Assembly (NCBI RefSeq): GCF_004124315.2
Contig: NZ_CP096889.1
Coordinates: forward strand, 1,161,001-1,225,000
Direction of reading: 5' to 3'
Source of the DNA: Bacillus cabrialesii
GTDB taxonomy: Bacteria > Bacillota > Bacilli > Bacillales > Bacillaceae
DNA length: 64,000 nucleotides
The translations under genes were made by a program, and so were the position numbers. A model generated the notes under the pieces. The model worked only from the letters and a program-made list of their open reading frames with translations. It was not told where the DNA came from and ran no database searches. The first letter of the stretch is position 1, and every line of letters starts with the position of its first letter. Shown one piece after another: positions 9,251-19,646 of this stretch.

Positions 9251-12200
9251 ACCGGCAGACAGCACATGGACAGATGACCAATGGAATGCCATTGTTTCAA
9301 CCGGCCAGGATATTCTTGTGGCAGCGGCGGCGGGCTCCGGGAAAACCGCTGTGCTCGTTGAACGAATGATCCGGAAAATCACCGCGGAAGAAAACCCGAT
9401 TGATGTAGATCGGCTGCTCGTTGTGACATTTACAAACGCCTCGGCGGCAGAAATGAAACACCGAATCGCGGATGCCCTGGAAAAAGAACTTGTAAAGCGC
9501 CCCGGCTCGTTGCATATCAGACGCCAGCTGTCTCTTTTAAACCGGGCCAGCATTTCGACACTTCACTCCTTTTGCCTGCAAGTGCTGAAAAAATATTACT
9601 ACTTGATCGATCTTGATCCGGGCTTTCGGATTGCCGATCAGACAGAAGGCGAGCTGCTTGGGGATGAAGTGCTGGATGAGCTGTTTGAAGATGAATACGC
9701 AAGGGGCGACAAGGCGTTTTTTGAACTTGTTGACCGCTATACGACAGACCGGCACGATTTGGATCTGCAATTTCTTGTTAAACAGGTGTACGAGTATTCC
9801 CGATCCCATCCAAACCCGGAGGCATGGCTGGAAAGCTTTGTTCATTTATACGATGTATCCGAAAAGAGCGCCATCGAGGAGCTTCCGTTTTATCAATATG
9901 TCAAAGAGGATATTGCGATGGTGCTTAACGGAGCGAAAGAAAAGCTCCTGCGCGCGCTTGAGCTGACGAAAGCGCCGGGCGGCCCCGCGCCGCGCGCTGA
10001 TAATTTTCTTGATGATCTTGCGCAGATTGATGAACTGATTCAGCAGCAGGACGATTTTTATGAGCTTTATAAGCGGGTGCCCGCAGTCTCTTTTAAGCGC
10101 GCGAAGGCAGTAAAAGGGGACGAGTTTGATGCTGCGTTGCTTGATGAAGCAACGGATTTGAGAAACGGTGCAAAAAAACTGCTTGAAAAGCTCAAAACTG
10201 ACTATTTCACGAGAAGTCCTGAGCAGCACTTGAAAAGCTTAGCCGACATGAAGCCTGTCATTGAGACGCTCGTGCAGCTTGTCATCAGCTACGGAAAACG
10301 GTTTGAAGCGGCGAAACAGGAAAAATCAATCATCGATTTTTCTGATTTGGAGCATTACTGCTTGTCCATTTTGGCAGCTGAAAATGACAAAGGTGAACGC
10401 GAGCCGAGTGAGGCAGCAAGATTTTATCAGGAGCAGTTTCATGAGGTGCTCGTTGATGAATATCAAGATACAAACCTCGTGCAGGAATCGATCCTGCAGC
10501 TTGTCACAAGCGGGCCGGAGGAGACTGGAAACCTGTTTATGGTAGGGGATGTCAAACAGTCGATTTATCGATTCAGGCTTGCGGAGCCGCTCCTTTTCCT
10601 TTCCAAATACAAACGGTTTACAGAAAGCGGAGAAGGCACAGGACGGAAAATCGACTTGAATAAAAATTTCCGTAGCCGGGCTGATATTTTAGATAGCACA
10701 AACTTTTTATTTAAACAGCTGATGGGCGGCAAAATCGGTGAGGTTGATTATGACGAGCTGGCTGAACTGAAGCTCGGTGCGGCATATCCGGACAATGATG
10801 AGACGGAAACGGAGCTGCTGCTGATCGGCAGCTCAGAAGAGACGGATGCAGGTGAGGAAGCAGAAGAGCTGGAAACGGTGCAGTTCGAGGCGAAAGCGAT
10901 CGCTAAGGAAATTCGCAAATTGATTTCATCGCCATTTAAGGTGTATGACGGAAAAACGAAAACACACCGCAATATTCAATACCGCGATATCGTGATTTTG
11001 CTGCGCTCCATGCCGTGGGCGCCGCAAATCATGGAAGAGCTGAGAGCACAGGGCATACCGGTTTACGCCAATTTAACGTCAGGCTATTTTGAAGCGGTCG
11101 AAGTTGCCGTCACGCTCTCAGTGCTGAAGGTGATCGATAACCCTTACCAGGATATACCGCTTGCCTCTGTTCTGCGCTCACCGATTGTCGGAGCAGATGA
11201 AAACGAGCTGTCTTTGATCCGGCTTGAAAATACAAAAGCGCCTTACTATGAAGCGATGAAAGACTACTTGGCTGCCGGCGACCGGAACGACGAGCTTTAT
11301 CAAAAGCTGCAAGCGTTCTACGGACATCTGCAAAAATGGCGCTCGTTTTCAAAAAACCACTCAGTATCTGAACTGATTTGGGAAGTGTACCGCGACACGA
11401 AGTACATGGATTATGTCGGCGGGATGCCGGGCGGAAAACAGCGCCAGGCCAATTTGCGCGTCCTTTACGACCGGGCGCGCCAATATGAAGCGACGGCATT
11501 TCGCGGCCTGTTCCGTTTTCTGCGGTTTATCGAACGCATGCAGGAGCGAGGGGATGATCTTGGAACGGCGCGAGCGCTCAGCGAGCAGGAGGATGTTGTC
11601 CGCTTAATGACGATTCACAGCAGCAAAGGGCTCGAATTTCCCGTCGTGTTTACGGCGGGTCTCGGCCGCAATTTCAACATGATGGACTTGAACAAATCGT
11701 ATCTGCTGGACAAGGAGCTCGGGTTTGGCACGAAGTTTATTCATCCGCAATTGCGCATCAGCTATCCGACGCTTCCGCTCATTGCGATGAAGAAAAAAAT
11801 GCGCAGGGAACTGCTGTCAGAGGAATTGCGTGTTCTGTATGTTGCATTAACGAGAGCAAAAGAAAAACTGTTTCTGATTGGCTCGTGCAAGGATCATCAG
11901 AAACAGCTCGCGAAATGGCAGGCATCCGCGTCACAAACTGACTGGCTTCTGCCTGAATTTGACCGCTATCAGGCAAAAACGTATTTAGATTTCATCGGGC
12001 CGGCCCTTGCCAGACACAGAGATATGGAGACTTTGGCTGAAAACAGTGCGGCTGCGCATGCTGACATCTCGGGACACCCGGCTCGTTTTGCCGTCCGAAT
12101 GATCCATTCCTATGATTTGCTGGATGATGATCTGGAAGAAAGAATGGAAGAAAAAAGCGAACGCTTAGAAGCGATTCGCCAAGGTGAACCAGTTCCCGGC

Positions 12201-12941
12201 TCGTTTGCGTTTGATGAAAAAGCCCGTGAGCAGCTGAGCTGGACATATCCGCATCACGAGGTGACGCAAATTCGCACAAAGCAGTCGGTGTCTGAGATCA
12301 AGAGAAAAAGAGAGTACGAGGATGAATACAGCGGCAGGGCCCCCGTTAAACCGGCTGACGGAAGCATTCTGTACAGGCGTCCGGCTTTCATGATGAAAAA
12401 AGGCCTGACAGCGGCGGAGAAAGGAACGGCCATGCATACGGTGATGCAGCATATCCCGCTGACACATGCGCCGACGATAGAAGAAGCGGAGCGGACGGTT
12501 CAAAAGCTTTATGAAAAAGAACTGCTCACTGAAGAACAAAAAGCCGCTATTGATATAGAAGAAATCGTTCAATTCTTCCACACGGAAATCGGCGGACAGC
12601 TGATCGGCGCGAAATGGAAGGAGCGGGAAGTGCCATTCAGTTTGGCGCTTCCGGCCAAGGAGATCTATCCTGATGCACAGGAGGCGGATGAGCCGCTTTT
12701 AGTGCAGGGAATCATTGACTGTCTCTATGAAACTGAGGACGGTTTATATCTCTTGGACTATAAATCAGACCGGATTGAGGGCAAATTCCAGCACGGCTTT
12801 GAAGGAGCGGCCCCGATTTTGAAAAAACGATATAAAACGCAAATTCAGCTGTACACGAAGGCTGTTGAGCAAATTGCAAAAACAAAGGTAAAGGGATGTG
12901 CGCTTTATTTCTTTGACGGAGGGCACATTCTGACATTATAG
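9237..12941 (+). CDS. addA: ATP-dependent helicase/nuclease subunit AddA
   Basis: A superfamily 1A helicase of 1234 residues, fused to a RecB-type nuclease. Walker [10 protein letters not shown] lies near residue 35, DEYQD is motif [13 protein letters not shown] is motif III, and [15 protein letters not shown] is motif VI. The nuclease motif LLDYKSD has its aspartate at about 1174, two positions later than in strain 168. Two ATGs compete: 9231 lies 3 bases after AAGGAGG and 9237 lies 9 bases after it, so I use 9237 (MNIPKPADS). It partners with AddB in recombinational repair and is the 3'-5' motor subunit. Confidence 0.97.
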   Translation: MNIPKPADSTWTDDQWNAIVSTGQDILVAAAAGSGKTAVLVERMIRKITAEENPIDVDRLLVVTFTNASAAEMKHRIADALEKELVKRPGSLHIRRQLSLLNRASISTLHSFCLQVLKKYYYLIDLDPGFRIADQTEGELLGDEVLDELFEDEYARGDKAFFELVDRYTTDRHDLDLQFLVKQVYEYSRSHPNPEAWLESFVHLYDVSEKSAIEELPFYQYVKEDIAMVLNGAKEKLLRALELTKAPGGPAPRADNFLDDLAQIDELIQQQDDFYELYKRVPAVSFKRAKAVKGDEFDAALLDEATDLRNGAKKLLEKLKTDYFTRSPEQHLKSLADMKPVIETLVQLVISYGKRFEAAKQEKSIIDFSDLEHYCLSILAAENDKGEREPSEAARFYQEQFHEVLVDEYQDTNLVQESILQLVTSGPEETGNLFMVGDVKQSIYRFRLAEPLLFLSKYKRFTESGEGTGRKIDLNKNFRSRADILDSTNFLFKQLMGGKIGEVDYDELAELKLGAAYPDNDETETELLLIGSSEETDAGEEAEELETVQFEAKAIAKEIRKLISSPFKVYDGKTKTHRNIQYRDIVILLRSMPWAPQIMEELRAQGIPVYANLTSGYFEAVEVAVTLSVLKVIDNPYQDIPLASVLRSPIVGADENELSLIRLENTKAPYYEAMKDYLAAGDRNDELYQKLQAFYGHLQKWRSFSKNHSVSELIWEVYRDTKYMDYVGGMPGGKQRQANLRVLYDRARQYEATAFRGLFRFLRFIERMQERGDDLGTARALSEQEDVVRLMTIHSSKGLEFPVVFTAGLGRNFNMMDLNKSYLLDKELGFGTKFIHPQLRISYPTLPLIAMKKKMRRELLSEELRVLYVALTRAKEKLFLIGSCKDHQKQLAKWQASASQTDWLLPEFDRYQAKTYLDFIGPALARHRDMETLAENSAAAHADISGHPARFAVRMIHSYDLLDDDLEERMEEKSERLEAIRQGEPVPGSFAFDEKAREQLSWTYPHHEVTQIRTKQSVSEIKRKREYEDEYSGRAPVKPADGSILYRRPAFMMKKGLTAAEKGTAMHTVMQHIPLTHAPTIEEAERTVQKLYEKELLTEEQKAAIDIEEIVQFFHTEIGGQLIGAKWKEREVPFSLALPAKEIYPDAQEADEPLLVQGIIDCLYETEDGLYLLDYKSDRIEGKFQHGFEGAAPILKKRYKTQIQLYTKAVEQIAKTKVKGCALYFFDGGHILTL

Positions 12942-12988
12942 CGAGATCCGCAAGCTCCGGGAATTTCAGACGGAGCGGATCTCGTTTT
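12942..12988 (+). terminator. Hairpin between addA and sbcD
   Basis: Two perfectly complementary 10-base arms (CGAGATCCGC at 12942-12951 and its complement at 12975-12984) enclose 23 bases and are followed by TTTTC. It starts directly at the addA stop codon. It may terminate or attenuate transcription into sbcD-sbcC, or mark an mRNA end. Confidence 0.6.
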
Positions 12989-13013
12989 CTATACAAAAGA
13001 GAGGTGAAAGCAT

Positions 13014-14189
13014 TTGCGGATTTTACATACGGCTGACTGGCATCTTGGAAAAACGCTGGAAGGAAGAAGCAGACTGAGTGAACAGGCCGATGTGCTTGAT
13101 GAATTGAATATGATTGTAAAGGAAGAGAGAATCGATGCCATTGTAATGGCGGGGGACGCGTTTGACACCGTGAACCCGCCGGCTTTAGCCGAGCAGCTGT
13201 TTTATGAAAGCCTGTCTGCGCTCAGCGACAGAGGGAAGCGCCCGATTGTTGTCATTGCCGGAAATCACGATAATCCTGACCGTTTGTCCGCCGCTTCACC
13301 GCTGACACATGAACATGGCATTCATTTAATCGGCTATCCGACAACAGAACCGCTTCATATTGAAGTGCCTTCAGCAGGTGAGCTTTTGGCGGTCGGAGCG
13401 CTGGCGTACCCATCTGAAGCGCGGTTAAATGAAGTGCTTTCCGATACATTTGATGAAAAGCTTCTCCGCGATCATTATGACGTGAAAATCAGGCAGGCGT
13501 TTGAGCATATGACAAGCCGGTTCCGCAAAGACGCAGTGAAGGTTGCCGCCAGCCATATTTATGTCGCAGGCGGAAACCAAACAGATTCAGAGCGGCCGAT
13601 TGAAGTCGGCGGCGCTTATACGGTGGCTGCTGAAAGCCTGCCGGCGGATGCGGCTTACGTGGCGCTTGGCCATTTGCATCGCCCGCAAACGATCAAGCGG
13701 GCGCGGACACTTGCCCGTTATTCTGGATCTCCGCTCGCCTACAGCTTTTCTGAAGCGGGCTACGCCAAATCAGTGACAATCGTGGACGCGAAGCCGGGAG
13801 AAGAGGCCTCTTGGCATGAGGTTTTATTATCAAGCGGCAAGCCCCTTGTGAAGTGGAAAGCGGCAAATGGCCTAAGCGAGGTGTATAGCTGGCTTGATGA
13901 AGGCAGGGATCAGAATGCCTGGATTGACCTTGAAATCCGTTTGGCGGACCAGCTGTCACTTGAAGAAATTCATAGGCTGCGGAAGGCGCACCCGGGGTTT
14001 ATCCATATCAGGCCGGTTTTTGAAGAACAGAACAAAGACCGGGAGCGGATCGAGGTTAAGCATGTGTCGATCGAAGACCGCTTTAAGAAATTTTATGAAA
14101 AACAAACTGGCGGCGCGGTGCCGGATGAAGAAATGGTGAAGCTGTTTTTAGAGCTAGCATCAGGCGTTGAAGAGGAGGATGCGAAATGA
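13014..14189 (+). CDS. sbcD: DNA exonuclease subunit SbcD (Mre11 homologue)
   Basis: A protein of 391 residues with the five phosphoesterase motifs of Mre11/SbcD: HTADWHLG at residue 4, VMAGDAFD, IAGNHDNP, the ASHIY region, and ALGHLHRPQ. The TTG at 13014 follows GAGGTGAAAG. With SbcC it forms the Mn-dependent nuclease that opens hairpins and processes blocked DNA ends. The stop codon overlaps the sbcC start (ATGA). Confidence 0.96.
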   Translation: MRILHTADWHLGKTLEGRSRLSEQADVLDELNMIVKEERIDAIVMAGDAFDTVNPPALAEQLFYESLSALSDRGKRPIVVIAGNHDNPDRLSAASPLTHEHGIHLIGYPTTEPLHIEVPSAGELLAVGALAYPSEARLNEVLSDTFDEKLLRDHYDVKIRQAFEHMTSRFRKDAVKVAASHIYVAGGNQTDSERPIEVGGAYTVAAESLPADAAYVALGHLHRPQTIKRARTLARYSGSPLAYSFSEAGYAKSVTIVDAKPGEEASWHEVLLSSGKPLVKWKAANGLSEVYSWLDEGRDQNAWIDLEIRLADQLSLEEIHRLRKAHPGFIHIRPVFEEQNKDRERIEVKHVSIEDRFKKFYEKQTGGAVPDEEMVKLFLELASGVEEEDAK

Positions 14190-17100
14190 AGCCGATTGCC
14201 TTAACGATAAAGGGGCTCCACAGCTTTAGAGAGGAGCAGACAATAGATTTTGAAGGCCTTTCCGGTGCAGGTGTTTTCGGCATTTTCGGCCCGACAGGAA
14301 GCGGCAAATCTTCTATCCTCGACGCGATGACGCTTGCTTTATACGGAAAGGTGGAGCGGGCGGCAAACAATACGCACGGTATCTTAAATCATGCGGAAGA
14401 TACGCTGTCTGTTTCCTTTACCTTTGCGCTTCAGACGAATCATCAAATCTCTTACAAAGTCGAGCGCGTGTTTAAGAGAACGGATGAAATGAAGGTGAAA
14501 ACGGCACTTTGCCGCTTCATCGAGATCAAGGAAGAGCATACGGTGCTGGCTGATAAAGCCAGCGAAGTAAATAAAAGAGTGGAAGAGCTTTTGGGGCTGA
14601 CGATCGATGATTTTACGAGAGCGGTGGTCCTGCCGCAAGGAAAATTTGCCGAATTTCTGTCTTTAAAAGGGGCGGAGCGCAGACATATGCTTCAGCGATT
14701 ATTTAATTTGGAGCAGTATGGAGACCGGCTTGTGAAAAAACTGAGACGGCAGGCGCAGGAAGCCAATGCGAGAAAAAATGAAATGCTTGCTGAACAGTCG
14801 GGTCTCGGCGAGGCGGGTTCAGAAGCGGTTGAGCAGGCGGAACAGGCTCTCGAACAAGCTGAAGCCCGGCTGGAAGCGATGAGGAAGAATCGTGATCAGG
14901 CAAAAGAGCGGTTTACCGAGCATCAGGAAATTTGGAATGTCCAAAAGGAAAAAGCCGCTTATGATGAAGAGAAAAAACGTCTCGAAGAGGAACAGCCGCA
15001 CGTAGACAGCATGCAAAAGCGCCTGCTGGAAGCTGAAACTGCCGCTGCTCTGAAACCCTATGCGGATCGGTACGCAGAAGCGATCCGGCATGAGGAGAAA
15101 GCTGAAAAGGAACAAACGCTTGCTCAAAAGGAGTTAGCGGACCGGACTGCTTTCTTTCATCAAAAACATGAGGAGTATGAAGCGTGGCGACGGCATAAAA
15201 GCGAAAAAGAACCTGAGCTTTTAACCGAACAGGAACAGCTTTCCCGCCTGCAGGAGATTGAGATCAAACTGAGTGAGGCCAAGCGAGAGGAAGAAGGCAA
15301 AAAGGCTGAACTCCAGCAGAAAGAAGAGGCTCTTCAATCTGTCATGAATGAATTGGAGGCTGTAACAGACCGTCTGGCGCGGGGACAAAGCAGGCAGACG
15401 GAATTGAAGCAGCAGCTCAAATCTTTGCAAGTGACATCCGATGAGCGAAAAAGCTGCCAGCAGGCCGCAGAAATGGCATTGCGCATCAGGCAGACTGAGG
15501 AGCAAATCACAAAAGAGCGAAAACGAAGTGACGCATTGAACCTCGTGCTTCAGAAGATGAATGAGGAGAAGAGTATACTCGTTCAAAAGACGGAAACGGA
15601 AGAAAACAATATCATTCAGGCGTATGAGGCTGTACAAACCGTGTACCATATGGTGTGCGAGACGGAACGTTCATTAACACGCATGACTGAGCAGGCTAAA
15701 AAAAGACAGCAAACGCTTCACTCGCAGCGCGAAAAAGCAAGGGTGGCACTGCTGACAAAAGAGTTAGCTGAAAAGCTGACAGCCGGAAAGCCTTGTCCAG
15801 TCTGCGGTTCAACCCATCATGATCCGTCTGCCTCAGTACATGAAACATATGAGTTCGACAGCAGCCTTGAAGACAACATCAAACAGACAGATGTGTTGCT
15901 GACGGAAGCGGCAGCTCTCAGCCAGGAGATTCTTTCTGCCAAAATCACGCTTGAAGAACAATCCGCGCGGTTTATTGAACAGTGTCCGTTTTTGCAAAAG
16001 ATTCAACAAGCACCGAACCTTGAAGCGGCAGCTTCTTACGAGAATCAGCCGGGGCATGACGCATTCGATGCTGCCAAAATTGAATGGAAACGAGTCAAGC
16101 AGGATATTCTTTCTGTCAAAACACGGATGGCACAAATGATCAGCGCCTATCAGGAGTCTTTAAAAAAAGCCGATCAGCTTAATGAAAAAATCGGTTTTGA
16201 AAAAAGAGAGGCGGACCGTATCGAAAGCATCATCGCTGAGCTTCAGTCCTCGTTGGACAGCCGTCTGAAAATGTTTAATGAAGCGTTTCAGGATCAATCT
16301 GTGAATGAAGCGGAAAAATGGCAGCAAGCCATTGAAGAAAAGGACCGGGCTGCAGAAGATTGCGAAAAACGAATTGAGAAGAGCATCGCATTTCTTGCTG
16401 AGCATGAATCGCAAAAGGAAAAGCTGCGGGAATCTGGACACCAGCTTGAACGGGAAAAGCTGGAGCTTCATTATGCGGCTGAACGCATCAAGAGCGCGAT
16501 AGCTGATTATGAGCACGAACTCGGAGATTACGCAAAAGGAGATTCGATCCAAATCAAACTCCGCTCTGTCCAGCAAGATCTAAAGCTGTTAAAGGAAAAA
16601 GAGCAATCTCTATATGAAGAACTGCAACGCGCCCAAATGAAGCTCAATCAGGCGAAAAGCCGCGCTTCAGCAAGCGAGCTGACTCTTCAAGAGGCGAAGG
16701 ACAGATTGGAAAAAGCCGAATCCGATTGGCTTGGGCATGCGAAAAGCACTCGCTTTACCCGGACTGAAGAGGTGGAGAGAAGTCTCATTCCAGCCGATGA
16801 GCTTGAAAAGATAAAAGCGGGCATAGACCAGTTTGTGGATAAACTGAAGCAAAATGCCGCAAACTTAATGCGTGTAGAAGAGAGACTTGCCGGCCGAGCC
16901 TTATCAGAGAGCGAATGGAGCGATACCGTTAGGGCATTACAAGAAGCTGAGGACGCATTTGGCGCTGCGATAGAGGAAAAAGGCGCGGCAGCGAAAGCGC
17001 TGGCCGTTATTCGCGAACATCATAAACGGTTTAACGAAATTGAGGCTGAGCTGAAAAAATGGCAGACGCATATCGACAGGCTGGACAAGCTGCAAGCCGT

Positions 17101-17581
17101 GTTTAAAGGGAACACCTTCGTCGAATTTTTAGCTGAGGAGCAGCTTGAAAGCGTTGCGCGGGACGCGTCAGCAAGACTTGGCATGCTGACGAGACAGCGC
17201 TATGCCATCGAAGTGGATTCAGAAGGCGGATTCGTGATGCGCGATGACGCAAATGGAGGCGTCAAACGGCCGGTATCCAGCTTGTCTGGAGGAGAGACCT
17301 TCCTCACCTCGCTTTCTCTCGCTCTTGCGCTGTCTGCGCAGATCCAGCTTCGCGGAGAATACCCGCTCCAGTTCTTTTTCTTAGATGAAGGGTTCGGCAC
17401 CCTGGATCAAGATCTGCTTGATACAGTTGTGACAGCCTTGGAAAAACTGCAATCAGACAATCTGTCTGTCGGTGTCATCAGCCATGTGCAGGAACTGCGG
17501 GCCCGGCTTCCGAAAAAGCTGATCGTCCATCCGGCTGAACCGAGCGGACGCGGCACACGGGTGTCACTTGAATTGATGTAA
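14186..17581 (+). CDS. sbcC: DNA exonuclease subunit SbcC (Rad50 homologue)
   Basis: An SMC-like ATPase of 1131 residues. The Walker A motif GPTGSGKS (residues 35-42) is N-terminal. Two long charged coiled-coil arms flank the zinc hook Cys537-Pro-Val-Cys540, and the C-terminus carries the signature SSLSGGETFL and the Walker B FFFLDEGFGTLD. It dimerises through the hook and gates SbcD access to DNA ends. It overlaps sbcD by 4 bases and is followed after 14 bp by yisB, so the whole block is one operon. Confidence 0.96.
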   Translation: MKPIALTIKGLHSFREEQTIDFEGLSGAGVFGIFGPTGSGKSSILDAMTLALYGKVERAANNTHGILNHAEDTLSVSFTFALQTNHQISYKVERVFKRTDEMKVKTALCRFIEIKEEHTVLADKASEVNKRVEELLGLTIDDFTRAVVLPQGKFAEFLSLKGAERRHMLQRLFNLEQYGDRLVKKLRRQAQEANARKNEMLAEQSGLGEAGSEAVEQAEQALEQAEARLEAMRKNRDQAKERFTEHQEIWNVQKEKAAYDEEKKRLEEEQPHVDSMQKRLLEAETAAALKPYADRYAEAIRHEEKAEKEQTLAQKELADRTAFFHQKHEEYEAWRRHKSEKEPELLTEQEQLSRLQEIEIKLSEAKREEEGKKAELQQKEEALQSVMNELEAVTDRLARGQSRQTELKQQLKSLQVTSDERKSCQQAAEMALRIRQTEEQITKERKRSDALNLVLQKMNEEKSILVQKTETEENNIIQAYEAVQTVYHMVCETERSLTRMTEQAKKRQQTLHSQREKARVALLTKELAEKLTAGKPCPVCGSTHHDPSASVHETYEFDSSLEDNIKQTDVLLTEAAALSQEILSAKITLEEQSARFIEQCPFLQKIQQAPNLEAAASYENQPGHDAFDAAKIEWKRVKQDILSVKTRMAQMISAYQESLKKADQLNEKIGFEKREADRIESIIAELQSSLDSRLKMFNEAFQDQSVNEAEKWQQAIEEKDRAAEDCEKRIEKSIAFLAEHESQKEKLRESGHQLEREKLELHYAAERIKSAIADYEHELGDYAKGDSIQIKLRSVQQDLKLLKEKEQSLYEELQRAQMKLNQAKSRASASELTLQEAKDRLEKAESDWLGHAKSTRFTRTEEVERSLIPADELEKIKAGIDQFVDKLKQNAANLMRVEERLAGRALSESEWSDTVRALQEAEDAFGAAIEEKGAAAKALAVIREHHKRFNEIEAELKKWQTHIDRLDKLQAVFKGNTFVEFLAEEQLESVARDASARLGMLTRQRYAIEVDSEGGFVMRDDANGGVKRPVSSLSGGETFLTSLSLALALSAQIQLRGEYPLQFFFLDEGFGTLDQDLLDTVVTALEKLQSDNLSVGVISHVQELRARLPKKLIVHPAEPSGRGTRVSLELM

Positions 17582-17595
17582 GGAGGTAAGCGGAT

Positions 17596-17898
17596 ATGGC
17601 AAAGCAAACTGCCGGAATATGTGAGCTGTGCGGCCGGAGCGATGTCCAGCTGACAGAGCACCACCTCACACCGAAAGAGGAAGGCGGAACATTTCTGCCG
17701 ACAGCAATGCTCTGTATTCCTTGCCATAAACAGATTCATGCCTTATATACCAATCAAGAGCTTGCCGTTCGCTTAAACGGAATCAATGAGCTCAGAAGCG
17801 ATCCGAAGCTTGCCCGGTTTGTCAAATGGATCCGAAAACAGCCGCCTGAAAAGCTGATCAAAACAAAGAAATCAAATGAACGAAAAAAGAAAACATGA
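17596..17898 (+). CDS. yisB: Small HNH-family protein YisB
   Basis: 100 residues with an HNH core: CELCGRS, then LTEHHLTPKEEGG, then CIPCHKQIH. The two CxxC pairs would bind structural zinc, and the HH and H residues match the HNH catalytic positions. The C-terminus is Lys-rich. AAGGAGGTAAGCGGATATG gives a strong start. It is 14 bp after sbcC, which hints at a DNA-processing role, but no activity has been established that I know of. Confidence 0.85.
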   Translation: MAKQTAGICELCGRSDVQLTEHHLTPKEEGGTFLPTAMLCIPCHKQIHALYTNQELAVRLNGINELRSDPKLARFVKWIRKQPPEKLIKTKKSNERKKKT

Positions 17899-17900
17899 CT

Positions 17901-17937
17901 AAAAAGCAGCCCTCTCTTTGCAGAGCGGCTGCTTTTA
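17901..17937. terminator. Bidirectional terminator between yisB and gerPF
   Basis: AAAAGCAGCC pairs with GGCTGCTTTT around a CTCT/AGAG-extended loop. The T run works in both directions and overlaps the gerPF stop codon; the two genes converge here. Confidence 0.9.
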
Positions 17938-18153
17938 TCCGTTTCCAACCATATCCTGATCGTTGACATCGGGGTCTATATAATTTGTCGCGTTGACTGC
18001 GTTGTTTAATAGAAGGAAATCTCCCGTATTTCCTGCTCCCGAACCGAGCGCAGATTTTGAAGAGCTTTTCGGAGATAAGTAAAAGGAATCACCAAAGTTT
18101 ACGACTCCGCCCGATATGGAATTGATAGCTATAGGCCCGACAATTGCTGGCAT
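17935..18153 (-). CDS. gerPF: Spore germination protein GerPF
   Basis: 72 residues beginning MPAIVGPIAINSISGGVVNFGD. It is clearly related to GerPA: both start MPAIVG, share the G-V-V-x-x-G-D turn followed by an SPK/SPQ segment, and end in an Asn/Asp-rich tail. The GerP proteins act in the spore coat, where they let small germinants reach the inner membrane receptors. It is the last gene of the operon, 31 bp after gerPE. I use the ATG at 18153; a GTG three codons upstream is also open. Confidence 0.95.
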   Translation of the reverse strand: MPAIVGPIAINSISGGVVNFGDSFYLSPKSSSKSALGSGAGNTGDFLLLNNAVNATNYIDPDVNDQDMVGNG

Positions 18154-18184
18154 AAACGACACCCTTTATCGAAGTCTCTGTTTA

Positions 18185-18586
18185 TTATATGTTCTTGGCG
18201 GACGATTGTGAGCGAGGAGACTGAATCTGCCTGATATGTTTGAGTCTCGCGTCACCGCGAACAATTGAAGACGCCCCCGCATGAAAAACAGAAGAGGCTG
18301 AGACCCCTTGAATTTTGATGTTGCGGACATGAATGACCGGCACCTCGTGGCAAAATGCGCTTTCTACACCTGTTTCGGGAATCGGCTTTACTGCCTGCTG
18401 CTGAAAGATCGGGTACTCCTTTCTGTTAAATGAGCCTTCGTTATGATAAAACGTGGACAGCGAGCGCTGAACAGCAAATACGTTTACACTCATATCAATT
18501 TCGTTTGTGTCGCCAGCTTGAAATACGCTTGCTATTCCAAGAGAGTTAAATTTAATCACTCTGATGCGTGATATGCGTTTTAGCAT
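18185..18586 (-). CDS. gerPE: Spore germination protein GerPE
   Basis: 133 residues. Two copies of the short GerP motif can be seen: residues 10-30 ([21 protein letters not shown]) and residues 86-108 (containing [15 protein letters not shown]). The second copy closely resembles GerPD. Its ATG overlaps the gerPD stop (TAATG), so translation is coupled. Part of the coat-permeability operon. Confidence 0.93.
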   Translation of the reverse strand: MLKRISRIRVIKFNSLGIASVFQAGDTNEIDMSVNVFAVQRSLSTFYHNEGSFNRKEYPIFQQQAVKPIPETGVESAFCHEVPVIHVRNIKIQGVSASSVFHAGASSIVRGDARLKHIRQIQSPRSQSSAKNI

Positions 18587-18762
18587 TATTCCGGCGCAAT
18601 CGGAGCAAACGGCCCGATAATAAGAGATTCAGGCGGTGTATCAAAAATCGAAGACAGATAGATGGATTCAGTGTCTCCGATGTGGAATACAGAGGAGCTG
18701 GATACACCATTCATCCGGATATCCCCGACTTCGAGGTTGCGGTTGATGACAGTAAAGATCAC
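18586..18762 (-). CDS. gerPD: Spore germination protein GerPD
   Basis: 58 residues starting from GTG ([19 protein letters not shown]) and containing [15 protein letters not shown], the clearest form of the motif shared by the GerP set. The GTGA overlap with the gerPC stop codon and the TAATG overlap with gerPE place it firmly in the operon. It is the shortest gene of the operon and easy to overlook. Confidence 0.93.
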   Translation of the reverse strand: MIFTVINRNLEVGDIRMNGVSSSSVFHIGDTESIYLSSIFDTPPESLIIGPFAPIAPE

Positions 18763-19376
18763 GCTTGCTCATCTCCTTTCATTTCGGATGGGATATGTTC
18801 CAGAAAATGTTCTACAGCACGGATCACGTCACGCTTCACATGCTCGGCGATGTGTTCTGCATATTGCGCAGGCGGTGTATGTTCTTCTTTTTTGATATGG
18901 GACATGTAATAGTGGATCCGGCTGTCCATCTGTTTTCGGATGTCTTCGATAATATGATGTCTGTTTGTATCGTCAAGCCTGCTGTCGTACTGGTTTTCAA
19001 GCTGCTCTAAAACATCTGGGATTTCTTCGGTTAAGTACATGTCGACATTCTGGCGGATTTGCTGCATGAGCTGGGCGCTCTCTTCCTGCTGCATCATCCC
19101 GATTTCCGGTGTCGATTGGCTGACTTCAAAGTTTTGGACGCTGTTCGGGTCTGATGGATTTAAGCCGATATTTAATGTCCCATCGAGCCTTTCGATTTTC
19201 AGCTGATCAAATTTATATTCCACACGCTCAATGGTAGTGGCCGGCCGCTGTTTCATCGTATTCATTTCAGATTGGACCTCTTTCAGCTGACGTTCGAGCT
19301 GCTGAATATGAAGCGCCTGCTGCTGAACAAAGGAGTTCAAGTTTTGTAAGTAAGAGGAAACAGATTGATCATACAT
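18759..19376 (-). CDS. gerPC: Spore germination protein GerPC
   Basis: 205 residues from the ATG at 19376 (MYDQSVSSYLQNL), with GAGGTG 6 bases upstream. The N-terminal 45 residues are a strongly heptad-like coiled coil (VQQQALHIQQLERQLKEVQ). A beta-rich middle and a helical acidic/basic C-terminus follow. Unlike the other GerP proteins it lacks the short SSV-x-HIGD motif, so it is the likely scaffold of the set. Required for germinant access through the coat. Confidence 0.94.
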   Translation of the reverse strand: MYDQSVSSYLQNLNSFVQQQALHIQQLERQLKEVQSEMNTMKQRPATTIERVEYKFDQLKIERLDGTLNIGLNPSDPNSVQNFEVSQSTPEIGMMQQEESAQLMQQIRQNVDMYLTEEIPDVLEQLENQYDSRLDDTNRHHIIEDIRKQMDSRIHYYMSHIKKEEHTPPAQYAEHIAEHVKRDVIRAVEHFLEHIPSEMKGDEQA

Positions 19377-19398
19377 GTTCTTCACCTCTTTCATATGA

Positions 19399-19632
19399 TT
19401 AACGGCCAGGAGGCTGGAGCGGGACCAATGAACCTGTATCGGGCTCCTGAAGCTGGACCGGCTGCCCTAAGGCTGAAACCTCTGGTGCCGGTTCTACATA
19501 GCTTCCCGTATTATACAAGTTTGACAGGGACTTGATTGACCCGGCGCTTCCGATTTGCAGAATGGAGGAGTTGCTGATTGATTCCAGCCGGAGATAGTTA
19601 ATTTGTATCGTTTGATTAATATAGAAGTTCAT
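19399..19632 (-). CDS. gerPB: Spore germination protein GerPB
   Basis: 77 residues (MNFYINQTIQINYLRLES), with a form of the shared motif, ISNSSILQIGSAGSI, at about residues 20-34, and a Pro/Gln-rich tail. AAAGGAGTGAGGCTC precedes the ATG at 19632. It starts 14 bp after gerPA and ends 22 bp before gerPC. Confidence 0.94.
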   Translation of the reverse strand: MNFYINQTIQINYLRLESISNSSILQIGSAGSIKSLSNLYNTGSYVEPAPEVSALGQPVQLQEPDTGSLVPLQPPGR

Positions 19633-19646
19633 GAGCCTCACTCCTT

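Noticed and set aside
14800..16900. Repetitive Glu/Lys/Gln-rich coding sequence as a possible DNA repeat
   Set aside because: It is the coiled-coil part of SbcC; the repetition is at the protein heptad level, not in the DNA.
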